Source of the DNA: Myxacorys californica WJT36-NPBG1
GTDB taxonomy: Bacteria > Cyanobacteriota > Cyanobacteriia > Leptolyngbyales > Leptolyngbyaceae
DNA: 64,000 nt
NCBI GenBank assembly: GCA_019359315.1
Contig: JAHHHO010000006.1
Coordinates: forward strand, 62,001 to 126,000
Direction: 5' to 3'
Within the stretch, counting starts at the first letter, position 1. The number at the start of each line of letters is the position of its first letter. Below, piece after piece: positions 44,790-53,240 of the stretch. A model generated the notes under the pieces. The model did no database searches and was not told the origin of the DNA. It saw nothing but the letters and a program-made list of their open reading frames with translations. A program made the position numbers and the translations under genes.

Positions 44790-45818
44790 GTGTTAGCTGC
44801 CTTACTATACGGTCAAGAAGATTTACGGCTAGAAATCGTTCCCGATCCGACGCCGCTTGCAGGAGAAGTGGTCATCCAAGTGGGCGCAGCTACGACGTGT
44901 GGAACGGATCTCAAAGTGTGGCGGCGCGGCGGTCATGCCAAGATGCTGACGCTTCCCACGCTGTTTGGGCATGAGGCGGCAGGGCAGATTGTTGCGATCG
45001 GAGCTGGGGTGACGGGTTGGAAGATAGGCGATCGCGTCGTTGCCAATAATTCTGCACCCTGTATGACCTGCTTTTTCTGCCAGCGCAGAGAGTTCTCCCT
45101 GTGTACAGATTTAAGGTTTAACAACGGCACGTTCGCCGAGTATCTGAAGATTCCTGCCGCGATCGTGCAACACAATTTGCTGCCGATTCCCGATGGGCTA
45201 CCCGATGCGATCGCGGCTATGACCGAACCGTTGGCGTGTGTTCTACATGGCGTCACCCGCTCGAATGTCAAACCCCAAGATCGCGTTATTCTCTTGGGCG
45301 ATGGTGCGATCGGCTTGATGTTTGTGGCCGCGTTAGCTCAACAACCGGTTGAGGTTTTTGTGTTTGGTGGCAGCGAGGCTCGGTTGCAAATTGCTCAAAA
45401 ATTTGGAGCCGCGAAGACATTTAACTATCGACAAATCCCTGATATTCCGGCGTTTGTGAGGGATTTAACCGATGGCTGGGGAGCAGATGGTGTGATCGAA
45501 GCGACGGGCGTTCCATCGGCTTGGGAAACCGCGATCGCGTGCGCCCGTCCTGGCGCTACAGTCAATCTGTTTGGCGGTTGTCCGCGCGACACGACAATTA
45601 CGGTCAACACCGAACAACTGCATTACAATGAACTGACTTTAAAGGGAGTGTTTCACAATACGCCAGAGTTTGTGCGATCGGCACTGGCATTTTTGGCGAG
45701 CGGAACCGTTCCATTTGAGTTACTAATTAGCGACTATCAACCGCTTCACAACTTAGAGCAAGTCTTTCAGAATATGAAAGCGCGAACGGTGGTGAAGGTT
45801 GCAATTGGGGGGAGCTAA
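44790..45818 (+). CDS. Zinc-dependent medium-chain alcohol dehydrogenase
   Basis: NAD(P)-dependent oxidoreductase of the MDR family. Catalytic zinc ligands are Cys37 (TTCGTDLKV), His61 and Glu62 (GHEAAG), with another Glu; the structural zinc site has Cys91, Cys94, Cys97 and Cys105 (CMTCFFCQRREFSLC). The Rossmann loop is ILLGDGAIGLMFVAALA. The start is GTG 44790. Sorbitol/threonine dehydrogenase-like subgroups are possible; the substrate is not predictable. It runs divergently from the lpxB-like gene. Confidence 0.9.
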   Translation: MLAALLYGQEDLRLEIVPDPTPLAGEVVIQVGAATTCGTDLKVWRRGGHAKMLTLPTLFGHEAAGQIVAIGAGVTGWKIGDRVVANNSAPCMTCFFCQRREFSLCTDLRFNNGTFAEYLKIPAAIVQHNLLPIPDGLPDAIAAMTEPLACVLHGVTRSNVKPQDRVILLGDGAIGLMFVAALAQQPVEVFVFGGSEARLQIAQKFGAAKTFNYRQIPDIPAFVRDLTDGWGADGVIEATGVPSAWETAIACARPGATVNLFGGCPRDTTITVNTEQLHYNELTLKGVFHNTPEFVRSALAFLASGTVPFELLISDYQPLHNLEQVFQNMKARTVVKVAIGGS

Positions 45819-45861
45819 GTGCGCCCAAAGCAGAAACGGCTAGTGTGCGTGGAGAATACAG

Positions 45862-46449
45862 GTGATTTACAGACTCAGATCGATTCTAGGCATAGGATTT
45901 TTTTTACTAATGGGAGCCACGTCCGCTAGAGCGCTTCCCGGACAATCGGCTAGCGAGGTGGCTTCTTGGATGCAAGCCAACCCAACCGTGCGTCCGAGCC
46001 GAGGAGAGAAGTTTTTAGTTCGGAAAAATGACTCGGCAGCCCAAAGTTTTTCGTTTCAAGCCTCGCTTTTATCGCCGGGCAGAATTACCGCTCTTTCCAA
46101 GGGTGGCATTATTCGCAGCGAAGTTCTGACCTTATTTGATGTCCGCAATGGTGTTAGCTTCAGTCGGCTCAAAGAGTCGCTGCGGACAATCTATGGGATG
46201 GGGATCTCCCAAGACTACGATCGCGCCACAACCATTTACACCTACCCCAACGATAAAATCGTCCAACAAGACATTAGGCGGGCAAATCCTCAACAGTCTG
46301 CCCTGCAAGGTGAACTCCGCCGAGGCGACCGCTACGCTTATTGGCTAGAAGTTGCCCAAACCTCAGAAGGACGTGCGAACTCAGGACGCCTGACGGTGTT
46401 TCTGCGAGACGACGTAGAAAAGCTGGTAGCCGAATTGAGACAGCGTTGA
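45862..46449 (+). CDS. Exported protein of unknown function
   Basis: Signal peptide MIYRLRSILGIGFFLLMGAT with probable cleavage after SARA (about residue 24). The mature part, about 170 residues, has a conserved-looking FQASLLSPGRITALSKGGI and DYDRATTIYTYPNDKIVQ and no cysteine. It is soluble and periplasmic in outline. The GTG start follows a GGAG site about 8 nt upstream. It sits between an alcohol dehydrogenase and ftsW, 43 nt before the latter. I do not recognise the family. Confidence 0.6.
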   Translation: MIYRLRSILGIGFFLLMGATSARALPGQSASEVASWMQANPTVRPSRGEKFLVRKNDSAAQSFSFQASLLSPGRITALSKGGIIRSEVLTLFDVRNGVSFSRLKESLRTIYGMGISQDYDRATTIYTYPNDKIVQQDIRRANPQQSALQGELRRGDRYAYWLEVAQTSEGRANSGRLTVFLRDDVEKLVAELRQR

Positions 46450-46492
46450 TCAGGGCGGCCCAAACCCCTATGCAAAGTGGAGCGTATTTGCT

Positions 46493-47707
46493 GTGAAGTT
46501 GCGTCAACTAATTCCCTTTCTTGATACCACTGCCCAAGATTGGGCTTGGGAAGCCCGAATCTTGCGGTGGCTGACCTTTGTGTGGGTATTTGTCGGATTG
46601 GCAGTGATGTTCAGCGCATCCTACCCCGACGGAGACGCGAATTATGGAGATGGGCTGTATTTCGTCAAACGGCAACTGATTGCGATCGCCATCGGCATGA
46701 TTGGCTTCAATATCCTCGTGCATTCCTCGCTTCGATATATTCAAGGCATTGCAGACTGGGTGTACTTCATTTTGCTCGCAGGTATCCTCATCACGCTGCT
46801 ACCGGGGATCGGCACGTCAGTCAATGGTGGTGCGCGATGGTTTGCGATCGGCCCGTTCCTCATCCAACCTTCTGAACTGATCAAACCCTTCATCATTCTG
46901 CAAAGCGCCCGCATCTTTGGGCAGTGGGAACGGCTCACCTGGACAGTCCGCCTCACCTGGATGGGCATCTTCTGCATCATGCTATTTGCCATTCTGCTGC
47001 AACCCAACCTCAGCACCACTGCCCTTTGTGGCATGACCCTCTGGTTGATTGCCCTAGCGGCGGGATTACCTTACATCTACCTATGGGGAACCGCAGGCGC
47101 AGGAGTGTTACTCGCTACATTGAGTATTAGTCTGCGGGAATACCAGCGGCGGCGAGTGATGTCATTCCTCAATCCGTGGTCTGACCCCACGCAAGATGGC
47201 TATCAACTCATTCAAAGTTTGCTGGCGATCGGGTCAGGCAGCATTAGCGGAACCGGATTTGGACTCTCGCAGCAGAAATTATTTTATTTACCGATTCAAT
47301 ACACTGACTTTATCTTCGCCGTTTTTGCAGAAGAGTTTGGCTTGATCGGGAGTGTGTTACTGATGCTGTTGCTGTCGGTCTACGCAACGATGGCGCTGAT
47401 TGTGGCGCGTAAAGCTAGAAATGCGATTCATCGATTGGTCGCGATCGGTGTAATGGTATTGATGGTGGGTCAGTCATTATTAAATATTGGGGTGGCGACC
47501 GGAGCCTTACCAACGACAGGTTTACCGCTCCCCTTCTTTAGCTATGGTGGAAGCTCGATGATCTCGAGCTTGATTTGTGCAGCCTTGTTGATTCGCGTCG
47601 CGCGAGAAAGCAGTGAAGCTGAGGTGGTTACGCTCTCTGACCGTCGCCCAAAAACACTAGTCGAGTTAAAATCCCGTCGTCCATCGCGTCCTACTCCTCA
47701 TTTTTAA
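46493..47707 (+). CDS. ftsW: Cell division protein FtsW (SEDS peptidoglycan glycosyltransferase)
   Basis: Polytopic SEDS-family enzyme that polymerises lipid II at the septum with a class b PBP. Ten transmembrane segments are seen between residues 25 and 375. The SEDS signatures are present: NGGARWFAIGPFLIQPSE (about 116-133, with the catalytic Asp region upstream in other members), YQLIQSLLAIGSGSISGTGF, DFIFAVFAEEFGLIG and GLPLPFFSYGGSSMI near the end. The 404-residue length agrees with FtsW; RodA is an alternative. Start GTG 46493. It is 43 nt downstream of an exported protein gene. Confidence 0.88.
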   Translation: MKLRQLIPFLDTTAQDWAWEARILRWLTFVWVFVGLAVMFSASYPDGDANYGDGLYFVKRQLIAIAIGMIGFNILVHSSLRYIQGIADWVYFILLAGILITLLPGIGTSVNGGARWFAIGPFLIQPSELIKPFIILQSARIFGQWERLTWTVRLTWMGIFCIMLFAILLQPNLSTTALCGMTLWLIALAAGLPYIYLWGTAGAGVLLATLSISLREYQRRRVMSFLNPWSDPTQDGYQLIQSLLAIGSGSISGTGFGLSQQKLFYLPIQYTDFIFAVFAEEFGLIGSVLLMLLLSVYATMALIVARKARNAIHRLVAIGVMVLMVGQSLLNIGVATGALPTTGLPLPFFSYGGSSMISSLICAALLIRVARESSEAEVVTLSDRRPKTLVELKSRRPSRPTPHF

Positions 47708-47726
47708 GGTGACGGGTGAGTTCTAG

Positions 47727-47743
47727 AAGGCGCTCAGCCTTTT
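47727..47743 (+). terminator. Weak terminator candidate after ftsW
   Basis: AAGGC-GCTCA-GCCTT forms a 5-bp stem followed by TT within 20 nt of the ftsW stop. Short, so low confidence. Confidence 0.3.
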
Positions 47744-47827
47744 GGCAATTGACGTGCAGGGTCAGAGGGACGTGAACTTATTTCACAGCGTGATCGTCAT
47801 TAAGTAGGTGATCTTTAGAACGAAATT

Positions 47828-48364
47828 ATGAATACTTTTTTAGCTCGCTACATCAGTCTCGGATTGGGCGCAACGATGATGCTTGCTAGCGTTCCAGCCC
47901 TTGCAGCAGAACGAGTTGTGCTGAAATATAAAATTTTGCGAGAATCGGTTTCTGTTAGCGAACTGACGACCTTTGCTGACACTGGACAAGCTTCTCCTGA
48001 CTTGCAAACCTATTTCCGGTTGTCGAAGCAAAATCCTGAAGCGGTTCAGCGATCGCTAACCCGACAAGTGAGCGTCAGCCCAGTCTTGCTCGATCGAGTT
48101 CTCAACAGTCCGCTTGGAAATGGCGCATTAGATCAGTTGGGACAAGCGATTCAAACGCCGAAAGGCGGAGCAGAACGCCAAGCCCTAAGAGCCGCTCTCG
48201 TTTTGTCTGCAAGTGGTGATGGCAAGGTATCGATTTTAGAGATTTTGCAGAAATACCCAACTGAGGAAGTGGTGGTTGATGGCGATCGCGTTGAAGGGGC
48301 ATATCGTCAGTTGAATCAGCTTGCAGAGCGCTTTAGAAACCCTTTAGGAAACATTTTTAGATAA
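47828..48364 (+). CDS. Standalone DUF1400 secreted protein
   Basis: DUF1400 usually forms the N-terminal part of cyanobacterial alpha/beta hydrolases; here it is the whole 178-residue protein, with no hydrolase domain following. Signal peptide: residues 1-26 (LGATMMLASVPALAA). The mature protein has VVLKYKILRESVSVSELTTF, LDRVLNSPLGNGALDQLGQA, GGAERQALRAALVLSASGDG and PTEEVVVDGDRVEGAYRQL. A perfect palindrome follows the stop. It could be a substrate- or wall-binding helper, but this is speculation. Confidence 0.8.
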   Translation: MNTFLARYISLGLGATMMLASVPALAAERVVLKYKILRESVSVSELTTFADTGQASPDLQTYFRLSKQNPEAVQRSLTRQVSVSPVLLDRVLNSPLGNGALDQLGQAIQTPKGGAERQALRAALVLSASGDGKVSILEILQKYPTEEVVVDGDRVEGAYRQLNQLAERFRNPLGNIFR

Positions 48365-48393
48365 GTAACACGAACCCAAACAACAGGGTATCT

Positions 48394-48426
48394 AGATCTT
48401 TAATTTCTTCAAGAAATTAAAGATCT
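48394..48426. repeat. Perfect 33-nt palindrome
   Basis: AGATCTTTAATTTCTT, one base, then AAGAAATTAAAGATCT: 16-bp perfect inverted repeat with a 1-nt centre, 30 nt after the DUF1400 stop. Possibly a terminator or a regulator site; it is AT-rich. A further pair GGGCGGCT (48450-48457) / AGCCGCCC (48499-48506) lies downstream. Confidence 0.6.
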
Positions 48427-48561
48427 TTGCACAATGAGAAATGCAGTAAGGGCGGCTCTTTCAAGCGGTGTCTACCTAGAAGATCACAACGCTGAAGCAG
48501 CCGCCCCTATTCAGTTTCAACCAAAATTCTGTAGAACACTAACCAATCGGCTAACTGCAAA

Positions 48562-48777
48562 TTAGTACGCAAGAGTCTCTAAGGTTTCTCTCAGATAGCT
48601 GTGTACTAGGGTGTCTAAACTGAGGGCCTGAAACTGTTCATCTCCTGCATGTTCGAGTTGCCAGCGCTTAAAGCCAGAACTCCCTGCGATCGCCCGCTTC
48701 AAACTTTCCCAAACTTGAGGATTACCCGCACTAGGGTCAGAATCTCTAAACGATATCGATGTGTGAGGAATTGCCAT
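48562..48777 (-). CDS. Small conserved cyanobacterial protein
   Basis: Seventy-one residues, starting MAIPHTSISFRDSDPSAGNP. It continues with VWESLKRAIAGSSGFKRWQL and ends VHSYLRETLETLAY. There is no signal peptide and no domain I can name. Its start is clear and the composition is protein-like. It lies alone, in a region of small genes, and reads away from the membrane protein gene upstream of it. Confidence 0.6.
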   Translation of the reverse strand: MAIPHTSISFRDSDPSAGNPQVWESLKRAIAGSSGFKRWQLEHAGDEQFQALSLDTLVHSYLRETLETLAY

Positions 48778-48937
48778 AGTTCACCTTAAGTAACGACGGA
48801 GAGAAAGCAGCACAGACCAAAATAAAACCCTACAATACAAAGCCAAGTTCAACACGGCAATATAGAACTTGACTTTCTAACAAGCATACCGTAGGGAAAT
48901 TAAACGTCTGTGCCTAGGACGACATTTAGGATTAGGA

Positions 48938-49618
48938 TTACCCTAATGGGTCACTAGACGAAGAAGAATCTATCTGGGGACTGGAAGCGGCTGACATAGG
49001 CGGCTTAGAAGCTGCCAGAGATGCATCTGAAATAACGGGAGGCAAAATCTGATTCACTCGCAGACCAATCACCGAAAAATTGGGAGGAATCTGGTCTAGC
49101 ACAAAGGTAGGAGCCGCTGCAAATTCTGATTCAGACGCTAACATCACCCGCAACACGCTAAGCGGAACCTGTAAAAACAAATTGGCAGCGAAAAAGCCGA
49201 TCGCGGCTAGCAAAAGTCCGACTCCGCGCAAACTTGGAGAGATGGGCGTCAGATCAGCTGCAATTGGGGCAATGTTATAGATTTGATTCAATAGAATAAC
49301 CAGTAGTACGGCCCCGCCGCCAATCCAATTTGGACTGCGACGAGTTCTAAACAGGGTGAGAATGCGGCGCTGATCCTCTGTCAGGTTCTCCGGCTTGATC
49401 GAAACGGCAAGCAAACTAAAAATATAAAACGGCTTCTGCCACTGCATCCAGGCAATTGGCACGATTCCGAGGACAAGAATGATGCTCAACTCAAACCACG
49501 TTGGAAGAGCAGGATCACCTGCTGCAAATCCCAGTAAGCATAAGAGTAAAGACGCGGGAACGGCTGCCACTCCTGCTAGATGAATCCACAGATACGGATC
49601 AGACCAGAACGATCGCAT
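48938..49618 (-). CDS. Low-complexity-tail membrane protein
   Basis: Conserved cyanobacterial type. Four hydrophobic segments (about residues 13-33, 45-60, 98-112 and 133-150) and a Ser/Pro/Ala-rich low-complexity tail SAASSPQIDSSSSSDPLG. Conserved features are the N-terminal MRSFWSDPYLWIHLAGVAAV and NLTEDQRRILTLFRTRRSPN. ATG 49618 is preferred to TTG 49624 (residue 1 of the longer frame). Function unknown. Its start overlaps a second reading frame at 49599-49772. Confidence 0.75.
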   Translation of the reverse strand: MRSFWSDPYLWIHLAGVAAVPASLLLCLLGFAAGDPALPTWFELSIILVLGIVPIAWMQWQKPFYIFSLLAVSIKPENLTEDQRRILTLFRTRRSPNWIGGGAVLLVILLNQIYNIAPIAADLTPISPSLRGVGLLLAAIGFFAANLFLQVPLSVLRVMLASESEFAAAPTFVLDQIPPNFSVIGLRVNQILPPVISDASLAASKPPMSAASSPQIDSSSSSDPLG

Positions 49619-49772
49619 AGTCAACGCCTAATGGATAGCCATGATTCAGTATATGACGTTGCGCCATGAGTGCAAGGCGCAACTCTGAAGGAACCGCTGA
49701 CAGAGCAGCGAACCGACAGACTTCACGAAGCAAATCCTTTTGAAGCTTGGCAGGGCCAATCGCGATCTCCAA
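49599..49772 (-). CDS. Possible small protein, coding-like frame (57 aa)
   Basis: Reading the minus strand from TTG 49772 to the TGA at 49599-49601 gives a 57-residue frame containing IAIGPAKLQKDLLREVCRFA and ALSAVPSELRLALMAQRHIL. The same frame continues open upstream, overlapping the 3' end of the next gene (DLDPLDL), but no ATG or GTG is found. Composition and hydrophobic pattern look like a real helical protein; the absence of an obvious ribosome binding site and the overlap at both ends are against it. It might be a decayed or frameshifted piece of the 49816-50040 gene or a short gene of its own. Confidence 0.35.
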   Translation of the reverse strand: MEIAIGPAKLQKDLLREVCRFAALSAVPSELRLALMAQRHILNHGYPLGVDYAIVLV

Positions 49773-49815
49773 ATCTAAAGGATCTAAATCTAATACAAGA
49801 AGTGGCGCTTGTCCT

Positions 49816-50040
49816 CTAGCTGTCGCTAATCTCGTCAGAGGTGCGCTGCTGCTTTAGCTCTTGGAGGCGATGCAACAGCGTTTCAGTTTCGGCTTGCAAA
49901 TTCAAAAATTTGGCTTGCTGATCGGCTTGATATAGCGTCTTCATCTTTTCTAATGATTTCGCTAATGTCAAGGCCGCATTCAGAGGAGGTTCACAAACAG
50001 CGCTGTTACTAAATTGCAGATTTGAAGCGTTAGATGCCAT
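49816..50040 (-). CDS. Small coiled-coil cyanobacterial protein
   Basis: The start MASNASNLQFSNSAVCEPPL (ATG 50040) is followed by a heptad-like coiled coil LEKMKTLYQADQQAKFLNLQ and AETETLLHRLQELKQQR. 74 residues. The open frame extends 9 codons upstream (50067), with no conserved look. No signal peptide, no named domain. Its 3' end overlaps a second reading frame that continues to 49599. Confidence 0.6.
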   Translation of the reverse strand: MASNASNLQFSNSAVCEPPLNAALTLAKSLEKMKTLYQADQQAKFLNLQAETETLLHRLQELKQQRTSDEISDS

Positions 50041-50287
50041 AGGACTTAGTAATTTGTACTTACTCACACCAGTAAACTATCTTAACCTAAACTTTACGCG
50101 GGGGAGTACTTTTAATGCATAGTCCAAGTGACGCGGGGTTGGGGTGGTTGTTCCAGGGATTAGCCTTGCTCATTAATGAACATTTACGCGTGCTGACTGG
50201 GGGTTGTTCCGTCAGTTCCGCTAATCAAACGCAGCGATCGCAGTAAACTAGAATCTACCCTTGTTGCACTGTAAGAAGTAGACTCCT

Positions 50288-51412
50288 GTGACCTTAAGCG
50301 CGTCTGTATCTCAATCCCCTTCGGAAGCTCTGCCCTCTGACGCCTTGCCGAGAGTGGCAAATTGGCGCGGTTTGATTCACACCTATCGGCGCTATCTGCC
50401 TGTGACAGACAGTACGCCAATCGTTACGTTGCACGAAGGAAATACGCCGTTAATTCCTGCCCCTGCGATCGCGGCAGAGATTGGGCGGGGTGTTCAAGTG
50501 TTTGTGAAATACGATGGTCTCAACCCGACCGGAAGCTTCAAAGATCGGGGCATGACCATGGCACTGACTAAGGCGAAAGAAGCAGGCGCGAAAGCCGTCA
50601 TCTGTGCCAGTACCGGAAATACATCGGCGGCGGCAGCAGCCTATGCGCGACGAGGCGGAATGCGGGCATATGTGCTCATTCCTGACGGGTATGTAGCACT
50701 GGGTAAGCTGGCGCAGGCGTTACTGTACGGAGCAGAAGTACTCTCAATCAAGGGCAACTTCGATCGCGCTCTAGAAATTGTTCGGGAAGTCTCTGAGAAC
50801 TACCCAGTGACGCTAGTGAATTCGGTAAATCCCTATCGACTAGAAGGGCAAAAAACAGCCGCGTTTGAAGTGGTCGATGTGTTGGGTGACGCTCCTGATT
50901 GGCTTTGCATTCCGGTTGGAAATGCTGGCAATATCAGCGCGTACTGGATGGGCTTTTGTGAGTACCACCAGGAAGGACGCTGTTCTCACTTACCCAAGAT
51001 GATGGGATTTCAAGCGGCGGGTGCGGCTCCCTTGGTGGGTGGCCAGGTGGTAACACATCCCGATACTTTGGCAACGGCAATTCGGATTGGCAATCCGGCC
51101 AACTGGCAGCGGGCGATCGCGGTTCAAGAAGCGAGTCAGGGTGAATTTAACGCTGTGACCGATGATGAGATTATGGCGGCGTATCGGCTGTTGGCGTCTG
51201 GAGAAGGCATCTTCTGTGAGCCTGCAAGTGCGGTGTCTGTGGCGGGACTGTTGAAGCACAAAGAAAAAGTTCCGGCAGGGGCAAAGGTGGTTTGCGTGCT
51301 GACCGGGAATGGGCTGAAAGATCCAGATTCAGCCATTAAGTTCAGCGAAAACAACTTTAAGCAGAACGTTGAACCGCAGCTAGATGTCGTCGCGCACACG
51401 ATGGGATTTTAG
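50288..51412 (+). CDS. thrC: Threonine synthase
   Basis: PLP enzyme that converts O-phosphohomoserine to threonine. The 374 residues have the PLP lysine Lys85 in [41 protein letters not shown], the phosphate-binding [15 protein letters not shown] and [12 protein letters not shown] near the end. The start is GTG 50288. The length, without a long SAM-binding N-terminal extension, is that of the short bacterial form. Monocistronic. Confidence 0.96.
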   Translation: MTLSASVSQSPSEALPSDALPRVANWRGLIHTYRRYLPVTDSTPIVTLHEGNTPLIPAPAIAAEIGRGVQVFVKYDGLNPTGSFKDRGMTMALTKAKEAGAKAVICASTGNTSAAAAAYARRGGMRAYVLIPDGYVALGKLAQALLYGAEVLSIKGNFDRALEIVREVSENYPVTLVNSVNPYRLEGQKTAAFEVVDVLGDAPDWLCIPVGNAGNISAYWMGFCEYHQEGRCSHLPKMMGFQAAGAAPLVGGQVVTHPDTLATAIRIGNPANWQRAIAVQEASQGEFNAVTDDEIMAAYRLLASGEGIFCEPASAVSVAGLLKHKEKVPAGAKVVCVLTGNGLKDPDSAIKFSENNFKQNVEPQLDVVAHTMGF

Positions 51413-51541
51413 AAGGTTGCGGTTGACATGGACGATTCATAGGGCAATTCACCCAGAAGGGCGATCGTGCTTGTTCGATAGAGCGATGCGGCAGCTCAGC
51501 ACTTGAGTCTATTTGTCCTGGATGGTCATTGTCGCGAATGA

Positions 51542-51994
51542 TTAATCTTGCGATTTTAATTTTGTTAGCATATCCACTGCGTCACCCAACGCCATAGAGA
51601 GATTCTGACGAGTCTGGATGTGTTGGGCTTTTTCCGTCTCAAGCTCTTGCGCCAAGCGATCTCGCTCTGACCACACTTGAATCAACTGTGCTTTCAGTTC
51701 AGCTATTGTGTTCATCTGCTCGACCCTCTGTTCGATCTCAGATGAAACAATCGCCGCATCTGAGATTGGTTGGTGCAGATCTTGCTGTGCCGATTCTTGG
51801 GATGAAGCGAATTGCAGTTGGTCTAGCGTTTGCTGCATCGACTCTACTTCTTGGCGGCGTTGTTGTGCTTCAATCTCGTAGCGTTTTCGCCAGTTGTCAG
51901 CACTCGCATTAGCGGCCTCTTGCGACTGCTGCGCCGCTTGCAGTTGCCGCTTGAGATCTTGGATTTCGTTCAGCCACTGAACAACGTCTGACAT
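51542..51994 (-). CDS. Coiled-coil protein of unknown function
   Basis: 150 residues, almost all helical. MSDVVQWLNEIQDLKRQLQA, then RKRYEIEAQQRRQEVESMQQ, a short non-helical break (FASSQESAQQDLHQPISDAA) and a second helix IAELKAQLIQVWSERDRLAQ. No membrane or signal sequence. Conserved hypothetical in the cyanobacterial sense; function unknown. It is monocistronic on the minus strand between thrC and a cytochrome gene. Confidence 0.65.
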   Translation of the reverse strand: MSDVVQWLNEIQDLKRQLQAAQQSQEAANASADNWRKRYEIEAQQRRQEVESMQQTLDQLQFASSQESAQQDLHQPISDAAIVSSEIEQRVEQMNTIAELKAQLIQVWSERDRLAQELETEKAQHIQTRQNLSMALGDAVDMLTKLKSQD

Positions 51995-52112
51995 CGCCTA
52001 TCCTCCCTGTGATCCTTAGCTGATTAAGATACACCAAGTTAGCAAGGTAAGCGGCAATTGACTGCTGGAGTTAATTCTGTTGATCTAATGTTTTTGATTT
52101 AATATTTTTGAG

Positions 52113-52487
52113 CTAATGTTTCCGCCAATTCTGTCGAGCTTGGTCCAGCACGTAAGCAGAGACGATCTGAATTTCTTCGGAGGTTAACCGATCCCGATAA
52201 GCGGACATGTTGCCTTTGCCGTTGGTCACAATTTCAGCGATCGCGGCTTCTGTGCCATACCCATTCTTCTCCAACGCCTTCAGCTTCAACGTCTTCCCCC
52301 GCCTGATAATGTTTCCTCCATTGATGTGACATCCAACGCAGTGAGTCTCAAAGAGCGTTGCTCCCTGATCTGTCTCTGCCCTAACGGGTAGGACAACCAT
52401 TGCCCATCCAACCAAGGCACCCAAAACCGCGATCGCAATTCGTTTCAGCACAGATCTACCTATTAACCCCTGCCTCAATCCTCGCAC
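52113..52487 (-). CDS. Cytochrome c6-like protein (c6B/c6C type)
   Basis: Soluble lumenal or periplasmic class I c-type cytochrome. A signal peptide (IAIAVLGALVGWAMVVLPVR) precedes the haem motif CVGCH (Cys50, Cys53, His54), and Met94 in GKGNMSAY is the likely axial ligand. HINGGNIIRRGKTLKLKALE resembles the c6B/c6C group rather than true PetJ. The frame opens at GTG 52487; GTG 52451 (LKRIAIAV...) would give a more usual signal peptide length and is the other candidate start. It may carry electrons alongside c6 or plastocyanin. Confidence 0.85.
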   Translation of the reverse strand: MRGLRQGLIGRSVLKRIAIAVLGALVGWAMVVLPVRAETDQGATLFETHCVGCHINGGNIIRRGKTLKLKALEKNGYGTEAAIAEIVTNGKGNMSAYRDRLTSEEIQIVSAYVLDQARQNWRKH

Positions 52488-52541
52488 ACACGTCTAATTC
52501 AAGGCACAATAACAAATGACGTGAGGAAAAAAGGAGTCTCT

Positions 52542-53039
52542 GTGCTGGTCAGAATTGGCGTCACGGTTTTGTGCTTTGCGATCGCGTTTGTCTTAGCCAG
52601 TCTCGTAGAGTATTGGATGCATCGCCTCATGCACGTGTCTGAAAAAATTGGAGAACGTCACCGCGATCACCATCGCCGTAATGAAGGACAGGGCGTGGTT
52701 TGGGAGTTTTTTGACTACCTTAAGGGCACGATCGTGATTATGTGTCTCCTGTTCTTTTACTCGCCGGAAGCTGGAATCGGTTGGTTCCTTGGCGGGTTTG
52801 TCTATGCGGCGTTCTCATCCTACGCCCATCAGCTACAGCACGAAAATCCAACCAAATGCTTCTGGATGAAAATGCCCGTTCATTATGTCCATCACAAATA
52901 CGGCATGTGGCATCACAACTTTGGTCTCGCCGTCGATTGGTGGGATCACGCGTTTGGGACGTATAAGGCGGTTGATTGGCTAAGCGAGAAAGAATTGAGT
53001 CAGCCAGAGCGCGGTTATCTCGAATTGCGCTGGCGTTAG
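52542..53039 (+). CDS. Fatty-acid hydroxylase / sterol-desaturase family protein
   Basis: Membrane di-iron oxygenase family. The histidine clusters are in place: EYWMHRLMH (residues 23-31), ERHRDHHRRN (38-47), HQLQHEN and HYVHHKYGMWHHNFG. Two hydrophobic pairs flank them. Such enzymes hydroxylate fatty acids, sterols or carotenoids; this short version also resembles beta-carotene hydroxylase, so the substrate is open. The start at GTG 52542 follows an AAAGGAG site 5 nt upstream; the frame is open from 52521. An Mpo1-like gene comes next, after a terminator. Confidence 0.88.
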   Translation: MLVRIGVTVLCFAIAFVLASLVEYWMHRLMHVSEKIGERHRDHHRRNEGQGVVWEFFDYLKGTIVIMCLLFFYSPEAGIGWFLGGFVYAAFSSYAHQLQHENPTKCFWMKMPVHYVHHKYGMWHHNFGLAVDWWDHAFGTYKAVDWLSEKELSQPERGYLELRWR

Positions 53040-53061
53040 GGCAAATAGTGCATATGTGGAA

Positions 53062-53089
53062 AAGGTGGGGGTTAACCTCACCTTTTTTT
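53062..53089 (+). terminator. Rho-independent terminator after the hydroxylase gene
   Basis: AAGGTGGGG and the complementary CCTCACCTT, with one G-T pair, form a 9-bp stem around a short loop (53062-53084), followed by a run of seven T in total. Strong intrinsic terminator. Confidence 0.9.
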
Positions 53090-53240
53090 ATCTGAGTATA
53101 AATTACGAAAGATTACAATCGCTAACAATTTTGTGACCAGAAATTGCGAACTACAAATCTTAGATTAAATTTTTCGATCACTCTCTAGGGGCAAAATTTC
53201 GTCGTGCTATGGTTCCAACAACTGATATGGAGATAGGGAC

